Notes: generated from the letters alone by a model not told the origin. 64,000 nucleotides of DNA from Clostridia bacterium (GCA_017622215.1 JAGARO010000013.1:1-64000), one strand, 5' to 3'. Shown: positions 49,574-59,290, numbered from the stretch's first letter. Program-made: numbers and translations.

Positions 49574-51547
49574 TTAATATTCAAGAACCAACATCTGATG
49601 ATTTTCAATCTTTGGTACAACGAACTCATATCTGCCATTCTCTTCAGTAAATGAAATTTCTTCACCTGTTGGAGCAAGGTATGCTTTTCTTATCTTTTTA
49701 TCAAGCTTTAAGCTTACCTTTGTATCATAAATTGGCACGATATCTTCTACCACTTCAACGCCGTAGCCTCTCTTAACAGGGGAAACATAAAGAAGGTGAA
49801 CAACATATCTGTTCTCTTCTTTCTGTTCATTGATTGTTGTAACGCCTTGAGCCAAGAGATTTGTTTTAAGGCTCTTATTATCTCCCAAAAGGCGGTCAAT
49901 TGCATAGAAAAGCACCTTTTTGGCAATCATTGTTCCCATATCTGCATACTCTGTAAAGAGGTTCCAACCAATATAAATTCCGTCTTTACCCTCGATAATT
50001 CCAGGGCAGAATGGCTCACCTGTGTTCGGTGTGTGCTGATGGGATGAGAAGTGAAGATTTGTTCTGTTAAAGAATGGATTTTCACGGCTTGCTAAAACTT
50101 TGCCGCCCTTTTCTTTAATTGTCTGCGCCTTTGCATATACTAAGAATGCTGAATTATCATAACAGTCAAGTTCAAAATCAGGTCTTAAATATGTTGGATT
50201 GAACTCTGATTCGCCAACATATTCCGCACCGAAGTCAAGGGCAAAGGCTGTTTTATCTTCGTTTAAGCCTGATTCACCTGTGGCTAAAACCTTACCGCCA
50301 TTCTTAACAAAATCTTTGATTTTATCCCTAAGTTTATCATTTATATGAGCTAAATCAGGTAAAATAAGGACCTTATAATTATTAAAATCAATTTCTGTAT
50401 CAACAAAATCAAACAAATAATGACCTTCAAGCATAATTCTGCTTGCGCCTGCATCAATGTTCTTTGTCTGGGCAGCCTGACCTGTGCTGTATGCACGTTC
50501 AACTGATTCATAAGAGAGCACAGCTATATCCGTAACCGCTGTTACATTATCAAGCCAAGGCTCTTTTTCTTCAATTTCCTTATAGCCCTCGCCAATCATC
50601 TTATATGTAGCCATTTCCATTTTACCTGATGGGTGGAGCTGGTCCCCGATTGAAGACTTTGCTCCGAAAGCTGCAGAAAGGGCTGTTTCATATCTGATTG
50701 CATTCGGATGCTTGAAACCGCCGAATTCGCCCCATGAGAAATGGAATTTGCCTGTCATACCAAGGTAGTCCATTCCGAGATTTCTTACATAAGTTGCTGA
50801 AATCGGGAAGTGGTCATAACCCCAACCGCCTGTAGGCAAGCTTTCAAGTTCTAAATGTGTGTTCATATGTGCAAGGTCGCGTCTGCCTGCAATAATATGT
50901 CCGCCGTTATGAAAAACAGGAAGACCCGGGGTTACACTGTCAATAGATTCTCTGACTCTCTTTGTGTAGTTTGCATATACTCTTTCTGCAAGTTCATTTA
51001 CATTATGAATATCAAATGGGTCCTTGCCCTCAGAGAGCATTGTTCTTCGGCAGTTTGAGCAATAGCAAGGCTGAACTCCAACAATATCAAGGAAAATTCC
51101 GTCTGCATCATAATTCTTACAAACTTCGATAATCTGCTCTAAAAGATAGTCAAGATATGGCGTATTCATACAGAATTTATGGTAGCCTGCTTCTTTATAA
51201 GTTGGCACCCATGTTGTATTGTCATTTTCGTCCCTTACAAGCCATTCAGGATGTCTTATTACCATTTTTTCATCAAGGCCTGCTGAAAGATATACAGGAG
51301 TTTTAACTCCGATTTCGTGGGCTGCCTCAAGCTGTGCCTTAAGCAAATCAAACTTTAAATGTGGATGAATTTCATTCTTCTCACTTGGGTGATACGCCCA
51401 GCCGTGATGACACTTTGAGAAAAGTGTTATTGAATCAACATGGCCCGCTTTAAGAGCGTCCTGAAACTCCTTTTTATCAAATTTTTCTCCTATATTTTCA
51501 ATAAATTCACTTGTGTGAAAATCTAAATGAACCTGTCTGAATCGCAT
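49574..51547 (-). CDS. Glycoside hydrolase-like protein with beta-galactosidase trimerisation domain
   Basis: A 657-residue cytosolic protein (no signal peptide). Residues 1-330 form a TIM-barrel of the hypothetical glycosyl hydrolase (GHL) type, starting RFRQVHLDFHTSEFIENIG. NYDADGIFLDIVGVQPCYC holds a likely acidic catalytic residue and a Cys cluster (CYCSNCRR). Residues about 360-550 resemble the beta-galactosidase trimerisation domain (YKVLILPDLAHINDKLRD). The sugar substrate is unknown. It has its own promoter and terminator. Confidence 0.8.
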   Translation of the reverse strand: MRFRQVHLDFHTSEFIENIGEKFDKKEFQDALKAGHVDSITLFSKCHHGWAYHPSEKNEIHPHLKFDLLKAQLEAAHEIGVKTPVYLSAGLDEKMVIRHPEWLVRDENDNTTWVPTYKEAGYHKFCMNTPYLDYLLEQIIEVCKNYDADGIFLDIVGVQPCYCSNCRRTMLSEGKDPFDIHNVNELAERVYANYTKRVRESIDSVTPGLPVFHNGGHIIAGRRDLAHMNTHLELESLPTGGWGYDHFPISATYVRNLGMDYLGMTGKFHFSWGEFGGFKHPNAIRYETALSAAFGAKSSIGDQLHPSGKMEMATYKMIGEGYKEIEEKEPWLDNVTAVTDIAVLSYESVERAYSTGQAAQTKNIDAGASRIMLEGHYLFDFVDTEIDFNNYKVLILPDLAHINDKLRDKIKDFVKNGGKVLATGESGLNEDKTAFALDFGAEYVGESEFNPTYLRPDFELDCYDNSAFLVYAKAQTIKEKGGKVLASRENPFFNRTNLHFSSHQHTPNTGEPFCPGIIEGKDGIYIGWNLFTEYADMGTMIAKKVLFYAIDRLLGDNKSLKTNLLAQGVTTINEQKEENRYVVHLLYVSPVKRGYGVEVVEDIVPIYDTKVSLKLDKKIRKAYLAPTGEEISFTEENGRYEFVVPKIENHQMLVLEY

Positions 51548-51591
51548 AACTGCCTCCTGTGTGTTTAATAATTTAGATTTATATTAAAATT

Positions 51592-51620
51592 ATTATAACA
51601 TTCACTAAACGCTTTTTCAA
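51592..51620 (-). promoter_or_regulatory. Promoter of the glycosidase-like gene
   Basis: On the minus strand TTGAAA (51615-51620), 17 bp and TATAAT (51592-51597). The -35 is only 7 bp from that of tmcAL on the other strand. Confidence 0.8.
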
Positions 51621-51627
51621 GTTTATA

Positions 51628-51656
51628 TTGAAAAAATTCTCTAAATGTGCTACACT
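51628..51656 (+). promoter_or_regulatory. Promoter of tmcAL
   Basis: TTGAAA (51628-51633), 17 bp and TACACT (51651-51656). The expected start near 51663 leaves only about 12 nt before the TTG start codon. Confidence 0.75.
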
Positions 51657-51674
51657 TTTCCTGAGGTGAGAATT

Positions 51675-52781
51675 TTGAAGGTTGCAGGAATAATCTGTGA
51701 GTACAATCCGTTCCATCTGGGACATAAATTTCATATTGAAGAAACCCGCAGAATTACGGGGGCAGATTATGTCGTTGCAATTATGAGCGGTAACTTTGTT
51801 CAGCGTGGGGATATTGCCATTTACGACAAGTTATCAAGGGCGAAAACTGCTTGTCAGAACGGTGCCGATTTAGTCATCGAGCTTCCCGCAATTTACTCCC
51901 TTGCAGGTGCTGAAATTTTTGCATCAAAGGCTGTTGAAATCCTTATAGGACTTAACTGCATCGACTATTTATCTTTTGGTGCTGAAACTGATGATGTTGC
52001 TGAGCTTGAACGAGTTGCAGAGATTATTCTTTCTGAAGATGAAGACTACAAGGGAAAACTTTCACAAGCATTGGGACAAGGTTTATCCTTTGCCTCAGCA
52101 CGAGAGATTGCTGTAGGCTCGGATTTACTTAAAACTCCTAACAACATTCTTGCTGTTGAATACATTAAGGCTATAAAAAAGCTTGGGGCTTCATTTTGTC
52201 CCGTGGCTGTAAAGCGCTCTGTCAATCACGATTCTGACGAGGTTTCAGGCAAGTTTACCTCTGCTTCAAACATTCGCGCTGAAATTAAAATGGGACATTT
52301 TGATTTGGTAAAAAAATATGTCCCACAGGGCTTTGATTTTTCTCAAAAAGCCCACTTTATTGAGGATTTAGAAAAGTCAATTATTTCTTCACTGTTACTA
52401 AAAACTCCTGAGGAATTAAGGCTTATTTCTGATGTTTCCGAGGGATTGGAGAACAGAATCTTAAAATGTGCAAAAGAGTGTTCGGGCTTTATGGAGCTTT
52501 GCGACGCTGTTAAGTCAAAACGTTATGCTCACAGCAGAATCAGGAGAATTCTCCTCCATTCTTACTTAGGAATTACAGCCGAAATGCAGAAGGAAGCTCC
52601 GTCATATATAAGAATTCTGGACTTCAATTCAAATGGGCAAGAACTCTTAAACAAAATAAAACAAGCGACAGATTTGCCGCTTGTTAAAAATACATCCGAT
52701 GTTAACAGGCTTAAAAATCCTGTTATAAAAAACCAATGGGACAGAGAATTATTGTTCGATAAAATCTTTAACCTTTTTTGA
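51675..52781 (+). CDS. tmcAL: tRNA(Met) cytidine acetate ligase
   Basis: TmcAL (368 aa) makes N4-acetylcytidine at the wobble base of elongator tRNA-Met using acetate and ATP. The nucleotidyltransferase motif GIICEYNPFHLGHKFHI is at the N-terminus, with AIMSGNFVQRGDIAIYDK and VIELPAIYSLAGAEIFA following. The open frame extends to an ATG at 51645, but that codon lies inside the promoter spacer. TTG at 51675 with GAGGTG 6 nt upstream is the credible start. Confidence 0.92.
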   Translation: MKVAGIICEYNPFHLGHKFHIEETRRITGADYVVAIMSGNFVQRGDIAIYDKLSRAKTACQNGADLVIELPAIYSLAGAEIFASKAVEILIGLNCIDYLSFGAETDDVAELERVAEIILSEDEDYKGKLSQALGQGLSFASAREIAVGSDLLKTPNNILAVEYIKAIKKLGASFCPVAVKRSVNHDSDEVSGKFTSASNIRAEIKMGHFDLVKKYVPQGFDFSQKAHFIEDLEKSIISSLLLKTPEELRLISDVSEGLENRILKCAKECSGFMELCDAVKSKRYAHSRIRRILLHSYLGITAEMQKEAPSYIRILDFNSNGQELLNKIKQATDLPLVKNTSDVNRLKNPVIKNQWDRELLFDKIFNLF

Positions 52782-54036
52782 TTTTATCCCAATATTCCTT
52801 TGCCAGCTGTTCGGTTTTATTATCACCAAATTCGTAATACTTTTTATTTTTGATTTTATCAGGCAGATATTGCTGTTTCACGTAATGATTTGGATAATCG
52901 TGTGGATACAGGTAATTCTGCCCTTTTTTTACGTTTCCTTCGCCGTCATAGTGCTTATTCTGTAAATTCCTTGGAATTTCGCTCGTGTCAATATTTTCAA
53001 TATCCCACATTGCCTGATTTATAGCATTATAGGCTGAATTCGATTTTGGAGCTGTAGCAGCGAGAATAACTGCATCAGCAAGAGGAATTCTTGCCTCCGG
53101 AAGTCCAAGCATAAGCGCCATATCTACCGCTGATTTTACAATTGGAATAATCATTGGATAGGCAAGTCCAACATCTTCGCAGGCACAAGCCATAAGGCGT
53201 CTGCAGGCGGACTGTAAATCCTCGGACTGTAATAATCTTGCAAGATAATGGACCGCTGCGTCAGGGTCGGAGCCTCTTATTGACTTCTGCAGACCGCTTA
53301 CAATATCATAATGATTTTCGCCGTTTTTATCATATTTCAAGGACTTTTTCTGGGTTGCCTGTTCTGCTAATTCAATGGTAATTTCAACATTTCCATCTTT
53401 ATTAAGGGGAGTTGTGCTAACAAGAACCTCAAGGGAATTCAGCGCCTTTCTAACATCTCCGTTGGACATTTCAGAAAGGTGTTCAAGAACATCCTCTCCT
53501 AAAATAATCTTCGTTTCAATGTCTTCCTCAAGAATTGAAATTGCTCTTTCAAGTGCCCTTTCAATATCCTTTGGTTCAACAGGCTTAAATTCGAAAACTG
53601 TACTACGGCTTAAAATTGCATTATACACATAAAAATACGGATTTTCAGTTGTACTTGCAATAAGTGTAATCTTGCCGTTTTCAGTATATTCAAGGAGGGA
53701 CTGTTGCTGTTTCTTATTGAAGTTCTGAATTTCGTCAAGATACAAAACAACACCATTTGTCCCCATAAGACCGTCGGCGCTCTGGCACACCTCTTTTACA
53801 TCTGCAACAGAGGCATTTGTGGCGTTAAGCTTAAAAAGAGTCTTCCCCGCAGACTTTGCAATTATATTTGCAACTGTGGTTTTGCCTGTACCTGAGGGGC
53901 CGTAGAAAATCATATTAGGGATGTTTCCTGACCTTAAAATGTTTGACAGTATTTTATTTTCTCCAATTATATGACCCTGTCCTACAACTTCTTCAAGTTT
54001 TTCAGGACGAATACGGTCAGCAAGTGGTTTATTCAT
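52768..54036 (-). CDS. rarA: Replication-associated recombination protein A
   Basis: A 422-residue AAA+ ATPase of the RarA/Mgs1/WRNIP1 family, which acts at stalled replication forks. Walker A is [11 protein letters not shown], Walker [14 protein letters not shown], and the sensor/arginine region [18 protein letters not shown] follows. The C-terminal tetramerisation part contains [14 protein letters not shown]. It overlaps the glyA stop by 8 bp and converges on tmcAL with a 14-bp overlap of the two stop ends. Confidence 0.95.
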   Translation of the reverse strand: MNKPLADRIRPEKLEEVVGQGHIIGENKILSNILRSGNIPNMIFYGPSGTGKTTVANIIAKSAGKTLFKLNATNASVADVKEVCQSADGLMGTNGVVLYLDEIQNFNKKQQQSLLEYTENGKITLIASTTENPYFYVYNAILSRSTVFEFKPVEPKDIERALERAISILEEDIETKIILGEDVLEHLSEMSNGDVRKALNSLEVLVSTTPLNKDGNVEITIELAEQATQKKSLKYDKNGENHYDIVSGLQKSIRGSDPDAAVHYLARLLQSEDLQSACRRLMACACEDVGLAYPMIIPIVKSAVDMALMLGLPEARIPLADAVILAATAPKSNSAYNAINQAMWDIENIDTSEIPRNLQNKHYDGEGNVKKGQNYLYPHDYPNHYVKQQYLPDKIKNKKYYEFGDNKTEQLAKEYWDKIKKG

Positions 54037-55267
54037 AAAGTGGGTATTTCTTGCAGAGCTTGTCTACTCTGTTTCTAATTTCTTCTTTTGAATTTTCAAA
54101 ATCGGAAATTGTTAAGTAGATAAGATCAGCAATTTCCTCCATATCTTCTTCTACCATTCCGCGTGATGTTACTGCAGGTGTACCAAGTCTTATACCGCTT
54201 GTTATAAATGGACTTGCAGGGTCATTCGGAACAGCATTTTTATTACATGTAATTCCAACTTCATCAAGTCTGTGTTCAAGTTCTTTACCTGTAATATCCA
54301 TACCGATAAGGTTTACAAGCATAAGGTGGTTATCTGTGCCACCTGATACAATCTTAATCCCCTTATTTAAAAGTGCATTACAAAGCGCCTTTGCATTCTT
54401 CTTAATCTGTGTCTGATACTTTACAAAGTCTTCGGATAATGCTTCCTTAAAGCACACTGCTTTACCTGCGATAACGTGCATTAAAGGACCGCCCTGACAA
54501 CCCGGGAAGATTGCAGAGTTAATCATCTTTCCGTACTTTTCCTTACAGAGAATAAGACCGCCTCTTGGACCTCTTAAAGTCTTATGAGTTGTAGTAGTAA
54601 CAAAATCAGCATAAGGAACTGGGCTTGGATGAAGACCTGTTGCAACAAGGCCTGCAATATGAGCAATATCAACCATCATATAAGCTCCAACCTTATCACA
54701 GATTTCTCTTACCCTCTTAAAGTCAATCTCTCTTGAGTATGCTGATGCACCTGCTAAAATGAGCTTTGGTTTATGCTCTAAAGCAAGTTTTTCCATATTA
54801 TCATAATCAATTGTTTCTGTAACAGGGTCAAGACCATAAGGCACACAGTTAAAATATTTACCTGAAATATTAACAGGTGAACCATGGCTTAAATGACCGC
54901 CTTCGGCTAAGCTCATACCCATATAAGTATCTCCTGGCTGCATTGTAGCGAAGAATACTGCAAGGTTAGCGGAAGCACCTGAATGTGGCTGAACATTGGC
55001 AAATTCTGCGCCGAATACTTCCTTTGCTCTGTCGATTGCAAGCTGTTCAACAATATCTACATATTCACAACCGCCATAGTATCTCTTTCCAGGGTAGCCT
55101 TCTGCATATTTATTTGTAAGAGGTGAACCCATTGCTTCTATAACAGCTGGGCTGACAAAGTTTTCAGATGCAATAAGTTCAATTTTTGTACGCTGTCTGT
55201 TTAATTCCTGCGCCATTGCGTCTGCAAGTTCGTTGTCCTGTTTTCTTATAATGTCAAAATTATACAT
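54029..55267 (-). CDS. glyA: Serine hydroxymethyltransferase
   Basis: GlyA (412 aa) interconverts serine and glycine with tetrahydrofolate, the main source of one-carbon units. Family blocks: [34 protein letters not shown], and the PLP lysine in [18 protein letters not shown] use the ATG at 55267; GGAGG is 7 nt upstream, and the in-frame TTG 15 bp earlier overlaps that site. It shares its promoter region with nth on the opposite strand. Confidence 0.96.
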   Translation of the reverse strand: MYNFDIIRKQDNELADAMAQELNRQRTKIELIASENFVSPAVIEAMGSPLTNKYAEGYPGKRYYGGCEYVDIVEQLAIDRAKEVFGAEFANVQPHSGASANLAVFFATMQPGDTYMGMSLAEGGHLSHGSPVNISGKYFNCVPYGLDPVTETIDYDNMEKLALEHKPKLILAGASAYSREIDFKRVREICDKVGAYMMVDIAHIAGLVATGLHPSPVPYADFVTTTTHKTLRGPRGGLILCKEKYGKMINSAIFPGCQGGPLMHVIAGKAVCFKEALSEDFVKYQTQIKKNAKALCNALLNKGIKIVSGGTDNHLMLVNLIGMDITGKELEHRLDEVGITCNKNAVPNDPASPFITSGIRLGTPAVTSRGMVEEDMEEIADLIYLTISDFENSKEEIRNRVDKLCKKYPLYE

Positions 55268-55288
55268 TTGTTTTTCCTCCAATACTTC

Positions 55289-55317
55289 TTTACAATTATA
55301 GTCTTTTATATTATACT
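55289..55317 (+). promoter_or_regulatory. Promoter of nth
   Basis: TTTACA (55289-55294), 17 bp and TATACT (55312-55317). The -10 overlaps the glyA -10 on the other strand. Confidence 0.7.
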
Positions 55318-55338
55318 ATATTAAAATTGGTTTTTCAA
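55310..55338 (-). promoter_or_regulatory. Promoter of glyA
   Basis: On the minus strand TTGAAA (55333-55338), 17 bp and TATAAT (55310-55315). Confidence 0.8.
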
Positions 55339-55351
55339 GAGGTATTTGACT

Positions 55352-55999
55352 ATGAAAGAAACTATTTCACAGAAAAAAGAAAGAGTTTTAAAGATTATTG
55401 ATATATTCGACATAATTTACAAGGGGGCAGACTGCACTTTGGACTACGAAAACCCTCTTCAGCTACTTATTGCGACACAGCTTGCTGCACAATGTACTGA
55501 CGCAAGAGTTAATCTTGTTACGCCTGCATTATTTAAAAAATATCCTGATGCAGAAAGCTTTGCGGAGGCTGATATAACCGAGCTTGAGGAAATCATCCGT
55601 TCCTGCGGTTTCTACAAAAACAAGGCTAAAAACATTATTGGCACAGGTAAAAAGCTTATGGCTGATTTTGGAGGGGAAGTTCCGTCAACACTTGATGAGC
55701 TTCTTACTCTTCCCGGGGTTGGGCGAAAAACCGCGAACCTTGTTTTAGGGGATGTTTTCGGCACACCGGGAATTGTAGTTGACACTCACGCTACAAGAAT
55801 TTCCAATTTACTTGGGCTTACAAAATCCAAAGACCCATACAAAATCGAGCTTGACCTTATGAAGGTTGTTCCAAAGGAAAAATGGTCATCTTTCTGCCAT
55901 CAGCTTGTAACTCACGGCAGGGAATACTGTATTGCACGAAGACCAAAGTGTCTTGAATGTCCAATTTCAGAATATTGCAATAAAAAAGACGAGGCATAA
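55352..55999 (+). CDS. nth: Endonuclease III
   Basis: Nth (215 aa) is a DNA glycosylase/AP lyase removing oxidised pyrimidines. The helix-hairpin-helix is LLTLPGVGRKTANLVLGDVFG, with the catalytic lysine and, further on, Asp in VVDTHATRISNLLGL. The C-terminal [4Fe-4S] motif CIARRPKCLECPISEYC is intact. ATG at 55352 is preferred to the TTG 6 bp upstream on ribosome-site spacing (AAGAGGT). The terminator hairpin begins inside its last codons. Confidence 0.96.
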   Translation: MKETISQKKERVLKIIDIFDIIYKGADCTLDYENPLQLLIATQLAAQCTDARVNLVTPALFKKYPDAESFAEADITELEEIIRSCGFYKNKAKNIIGTGKKLMADFGGEVPSTLDELLTLPGVGRKTANLVLGDVFGTPGIVVDTHATRISNLLGLTKSKDPYKIELDLMKVVPKEKWSSFCHQLVTHGREYCIARRPKCLECPISEYCNKKDEA

Positions 56000-56011
56000 A
56001 CCTCGTCTTTT
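55984..56011 (+). terminator. Terminator of nth spanning its stop codon
   Basis: An 11-bp perfect stem AAAAGACGAGG/CCTCGTCTTTT (55984-55994 with 56001-56011). The loop contains the nth stop codon, and a T-run lies on both strands, so it can also end rpmE transcription from the other side. Confidence 0.9.
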
Positions 56012-56053
56012 GTGTAGTAAAATTTTTTGAATCCACAAATATTTGTGATACGG

Positions 56054-56257
56054 TTATTTGTCAAGACCGTAACGCTTCTTAAACTTATCAACACGTCCAC
56101 CTGTATCGATAAGCTTCTGCTTACCTGTAAAGAATGGGTGGCAAGCTGAACAAATTTCAATACTGATGTTTTCCTTTGTTGAACCTGTTTCGATTACATT
56201 ACCGCAGGCACACTTGATTGTTGTCTGCTTATAATCTGGATGAATTCCTTCTCTCAT
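56054..56257 (-). CDS. rpmE: 50S ribosomal protein L31
   Basis: L31 (67 aa) of the zinc-binding (C+) type: the Cys residues in IKCACGNV and ICSACHPF form the zinc site, so it is not the zinc-free paralogue. [14 protein letters not shown] and the [17 protein letters not shown] block are canonical. It has its own promoter and a leader of about 65 nt. AGAGGTG precedes the ATG. Confidence 0.97.
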   Translation of the reverse strand: MREGIHPDYKQTTIKCACGNVIETGSTKENISIEICSACHPFFTGKQKLIDTGGRVDKFKKRYGLDK

Positions 56258-56327
56258 TTATTTTCACCTCTTTCTATAGAGTCATAAATAACAATTTAAA
56301 AACGTGCATAATCAAACACACTATGTT

Positions 56328-56355
56328 ATTATACCATAATTTTTTCGAATTGCAA
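56328..56355 (-). promoter_or_regulatory. Promoter of rpmE
   Basis: On the minus strand TTGCAA (56350-56355), 16 bp and TATAAT (56328-56333). Confidence 0.75.
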
Positions 56356-56363
56356 GTATTTTT

Positions 56364-56981
56364 TTATTTTTTTTCAAAATTCTTGTATTTTTCGAAAATT
56401 TTAACTATTATATCACTATTTTCTCCCATTAAAATCAGCTCTCCCTCTGTTCTAAGAGATGCAAGGAGCACTGCAAGAGAAATTTCTTCACTATTCCAGG
56501 AATAGCAGGCGTCCGCAGACAAAACCTGTTTTCCTCTTATTTTAAGGGCATTTCCCTCAACCCTGATGTCTGCACCAAGGTGGGAAAGTTCCGAAACCAA
56601 ACCTTTGAGCAAATCCACTTTGCCTGTTCGTAAAGTAATGGCATTTTTAATTATACTCTCGCCTTTTAAGAAACAACAAAGGACTGCAACCGGGATAATC
56701 ATTTCAGGACAAGGTAAATTATCAACCTCAACAGCTTTCATAACTCCCGTCTGTTTTGCCCATAATTTATCCTTTTCCTTATGTATAATCCCGCCTGACT
56801 CTTCAATAACATCAAGGATAGATTCTGCAATTTTCTTATCCTTATCCCCTAAATTTTTCAGTACAAGATTACAGCCTAAAGCGTCTGCAACAAGTAAATA
56901 TGCAGTTATACAGGGACTATATTCAGATACCTTTTTAACGTCAAAACTTCCTGTCATTATTCCGCTTTTAATTGTAATCAT
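56364..56981 (-). CDS. Half-length EPSP synthase (AroA)-like protein, probably inactive
   Basis: A 205-residue protein resembling one half of the enolpyruvyl transferase (AroA/MurA) fold. AYLLVADALGCNLVLKNLG matches the second-half repeat, LCCFLKGESIIKNAITLRTG follows, and LGADIRVEGNALKIRG closes the subdomain. Full AroA is about 430 residues, so the other half is missing. The acidic KESDR-type and DHR-type active-site motifs are replaced (TGKVD, WNSEE). It follows the ROK glucokinase gene by about 20 bp. A non-catalytic binding protein or decayed paralogue are both possible. Confidence 0.65.
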   Translation of the reverse strand: MITIKSGIMTGSFDVKKVSEYSPCITAYLLVADALGCNLVLKNLGDKDKKIAESILDVIEESGGIIHKEKDKLWAKQTGVMKAVEVDNLPCPEMIIPVAVLCCFLKGESIIKNAITLRTGKVDLLKGLVSELSHLGADIRVEGNALKIRGKQVLSADACYSWNSEEISLAVLLASLRTEGELILMGENSDIIVKIFEKYKNFEKK

Positions 56982-57002
56982 ATTTTTTCACTCTTTATAA
57001 AT

Positions 57003-57950
57003 TTATTTAATCAATGCCTTTGCAGCAAAGGCTGCACCGATAATTCCTGCCTCATTAAAGAGAGTTGCAACCTTAATTTCTGTTCTTCTTAAAAGCTTAT
57101 TATAATCATTTTCTTCAACAAGCTTTCTGACAGGTGCAATTAAATATTCTCCCTCACGGCTTATTCCTCCGCCTACAACAATAATTTCAGGCTGGAAGAT
57201 ATTTACAAGGTTTGTAATACCCTCTGCTACATACTCAACATACTTATTTACAACCTTAAGGGCTGTCTTATCGCCTCTTTTAGCTGCATCAAAAGATGTT
57301 CTTCCGCTTACTGAGCCGTATTCCTTAACGATTTCGTGCATTATGCTATCAGGGTCTTCAGCCATTGCCTCTTTTGTCTGTCTGATAAGAGCTGTAACGG
57401 AGGCATATGTTTCCCAGCATCCCTTTCTTCCGCAGGTACACTGTTCTCCGTCCTTAATAAGTGTTGTATGTCCAACTTCGGCACCTGCACCGTTGAAGCC
57501 TCTGTATATCTTCTTATCAAGAATAATTCCTCCGCCTACGCCTGTGCCGAGAGTTACAGCCAAAAAGCTTGAGGCATTATCTCCTGATGCAAAATATTCG
57601 CCGTATGCCGCAGCGTTTGCGTCATTTTCAACTGCAACAGGTACATCAAAATATTTCTGCATTTCGTCTCTTAGCGGTGTCATATTAAATCTTATATTAT
57701 TTGAATATACAACTACACCGTTATCAGAGTCAATTGTACCAGGGCTACCGATACCGATTGCCTTAACTTCAGATTTATCTATATTATTTTCCTTAAGAAG
57801 CTTTTCAGCAAGTACAGCCATATCCTTAACAATTTCTGTATAATCTCTTTCGCTCATTGTTGGGGTTGAGCCTGATGCGATAAGTTTTCCTTTCTCGCTT
57901 ACAAGACCTACAGCTATATTTGTACCGCCTAAGTCAATTCCTATAAACAT
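57003..57950 (-). CDS. glk: ROK family glucokinase
   Basis: A 315-residue ROK-family sugar kinase, most likely glucokinase. The ATP motif is GIDLGGTNIAVGLV, the substrate region VENDANAAAYGEYF, and LGTGVGGGIILDKKIYRG follows. The ROK zinc site CTCGRKGCWETYAS supports kinase, not regulator, function, as does the absence of a helix-turn-helix. It is transcribed divergently from galK, so the two sugar kinases may be linked in hexose use. Confidence 0.9.
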   Translation of the reverse strand: MFIGIDLGGTNIAVGLVSEKGKLIASGSTPTMSERDYTEIVKDMAVLAEKLLKENNIDKSEVKAIGIGSPGTIDSDNGVVVYSNNIRFNMTPLRDEMQKYFDVPVAVENDANAAAYGEYFASGDNASSFLAVTLGTGVGGGIILDKKIYRGFNGAGAEVGHTTLIKDGEQCTCGRKGCWETYASVTALIRQTKEAMAEDPDSIMHEIVKEYGSVSGRTSFDAAKRGDKTALKVVNKYVEYVAEGITNLVNIFQPEIIVVGGGISREGEYLIAPVRKLVEENDYNKLLRRTEIKVATLFNEAGIIGAAFAAKALIK

Positions 57951-57981
57951 AATTTCACCTCAAAAGCCATATTTTTACTTG

Positions 57982-58010
57982 ATTATACCATAACAAAAAT
58001 AACTTGTAAA
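57982..58010 (-). promoter_or_regulatory. Promoter of the ROK glucokinase gene
   Basis: On the minus strand TTTACA (58005-58010), 17 bp and TATAAT (57982-57987). Confidence 0.8.
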
Positions 58011-58032
58011 TACCTAAAATATTAAAAAACCC

Positions 58033-58061
58033 TTTACTTATTTTCATTTTTATTCTATAAT
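58033..58061 (+). promoter_or_regulatory. Promoter of galK
   Basis: TTTACT (58033-58038), 17 bp and TATAAT (58056-58061). AAGGAG and the ATG follow after about 25 nt. Confidence 0.75.
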
Positions 58062-58092
58062 ATATTTATATTTTCGGCTAAGGAGAACTTTT

Positions 58093-59280
58093 ATGGAAAT
58101 TATTGATATTAAAAAACAATTTATTGAAACTTTCGGCGGTTCTGACGAAGAGCTCCGTGTTTTTACTTCACCGGGCAGAGTTAACCTTATCGGTGAACAC
58201 ATTGACTACTGCGGAGGCCACGTTTTTCCTGCTGCACTTACTATGAAAACTACTATTGTGGCTAGAAAAAGAAACGACAACATTATCCGTCTTAAAGCTA
58301 CTGACCTTGACATTTTAGTTGAAACAACTATCGAAGATATGGCTTCACTTAAAGGAAAACTCAAGTGGGGCGACTATCAGCTTGGGGTTGCTATCGAACT
58401 TATGAATGCAGGCTACGACATTGTGGGTTGCGACCTTTTATACGACGACACAACTCCTCACGGCGGCGGACTTTCTTCTTCTGCTGCTATCGAGGTTTCA
58501 ACTGCTCTTATGTTTGCAACTTTCTCCAACGAGAAAAAGGGCATTGACGTTCCTGTTGATATGATTGAAATGGCTAAACTTTCACAGCTTGCCGAGCACA
58601 ACTTTATCGAAGTTAACTGTGGTATTATGGACCAGTTTGCATCTGCTATGGGCAAAAAGGACCACGCAATTTTCTTAAACTGCTCAAACCTTGACTTTGA
58701 ACACATCCCTCTTGAACTTGGGGATGCCTGTCTTGTGCTTACAAACACAAACAAAAAGCACAGCCTCGGTGCTTCAAAATACAACGAACGCCGTATGGAA
58801 TGTGAAGAAGGTCTTAACGCTCTTAAAACTGTTCTTCCAGGCATCAACGAACTTGCTGAGGTTTCAGTTGAGGACTTTGAATCACACAAAGAGGTTATCA
58901 CAAACGAAATTACAAGAAAGAGAATCAAGCACGTAGTTTACGAATGCGACAGAGTTTTACGTTCTGTTTCAGCTCTTAAATCCGGCGACATCGCTACATT
59001 CGGTCAGCTTATGAATCAGTCTCACGATTCACTCAGATACGACTATGAAGTAACTTGCGATGAGCTTGACCTTTTGGCCGATGAAGCAAGAAAGCTTTCA
59101 GGCGTTATAGGTTCAAGAATGACAGGCGCAGGCTTTGGCGGTTGCACTGTTTCAATCGTTAAAAAGGACGCTGTTCCGGAATTTAAGGAAAAGCTTGGCA
59201 AGATTTATCTTGAAACCTTTGGACATCCTTGCGATTTCTACATTTCAGAAATTGGCGACGGCGGACGAGAAATTAAATAA
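58093..59280 (+). CDS. galK: Galactokinase
   Basis: GalK (395 aa) phosphorylates galactose, the first Leloir step. The GHMP motifs are clear: SPGRVNLIGEHIDYCGGHVF near residue 30, TPHGGGLSSSAAIEVS as the ATP loop, NCGIMDQFASAMG with the catalytic Asp, and GSRMTGAGFGGCTVSIV near the C-terminus. It is monocistronic, with promoter and terminator. The other galactose genes (galT, galE) are not in the window. Its coding sequence is richer in C at wobble positions than most neighbours. Confidence 0.96.
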   Translation: MEIIDIKKQFIETFGGSDEELRVFTSPGRVNLIGEHIDYCGGHVFPAALTMKTTIVARKRNDNIIRLKATDLDILVETTIEDMASLKGKLKWGDYQLGVAIELMNAGYDIVGCDLLYDDTTPHGGGLSSSAAIEVSTALMFATFSNEKKGIDVPVDMIEMAKLSQLAEHNFIEVNCGIMDQFASAMGKKDHAIFLNCSNLDFEHIPLELGDACLVLTNTNKKHSLGASKYNERRMECEEGLNALKTVLPGINELAEVSVEDFESHKEVITNEITRKRIKHVVYECDRVLRSVSALKSGDIATFGQLMNQSHDSLRYDYEVTCDELDLLADEARKLSGVIGSRMTGAGFGGCTVSIVKKDAVPEFKEKLGKIYLETFGHPCDFYISEIGDGGREIK

Positions 59281-59290
59281 CATACATAAA

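Noticed and set aside
51645-51674. ATG at 51645 as tmcAL start
   Set aside because: It lies between the -35 and -10 boxes of the best promoter and has no ribosome site; family similarity begins at the TTG at 51675.
56364-56981. Annotation as functional EPSP synthase
   Set aside because: Half the usual length and lacking the active-site motifs.
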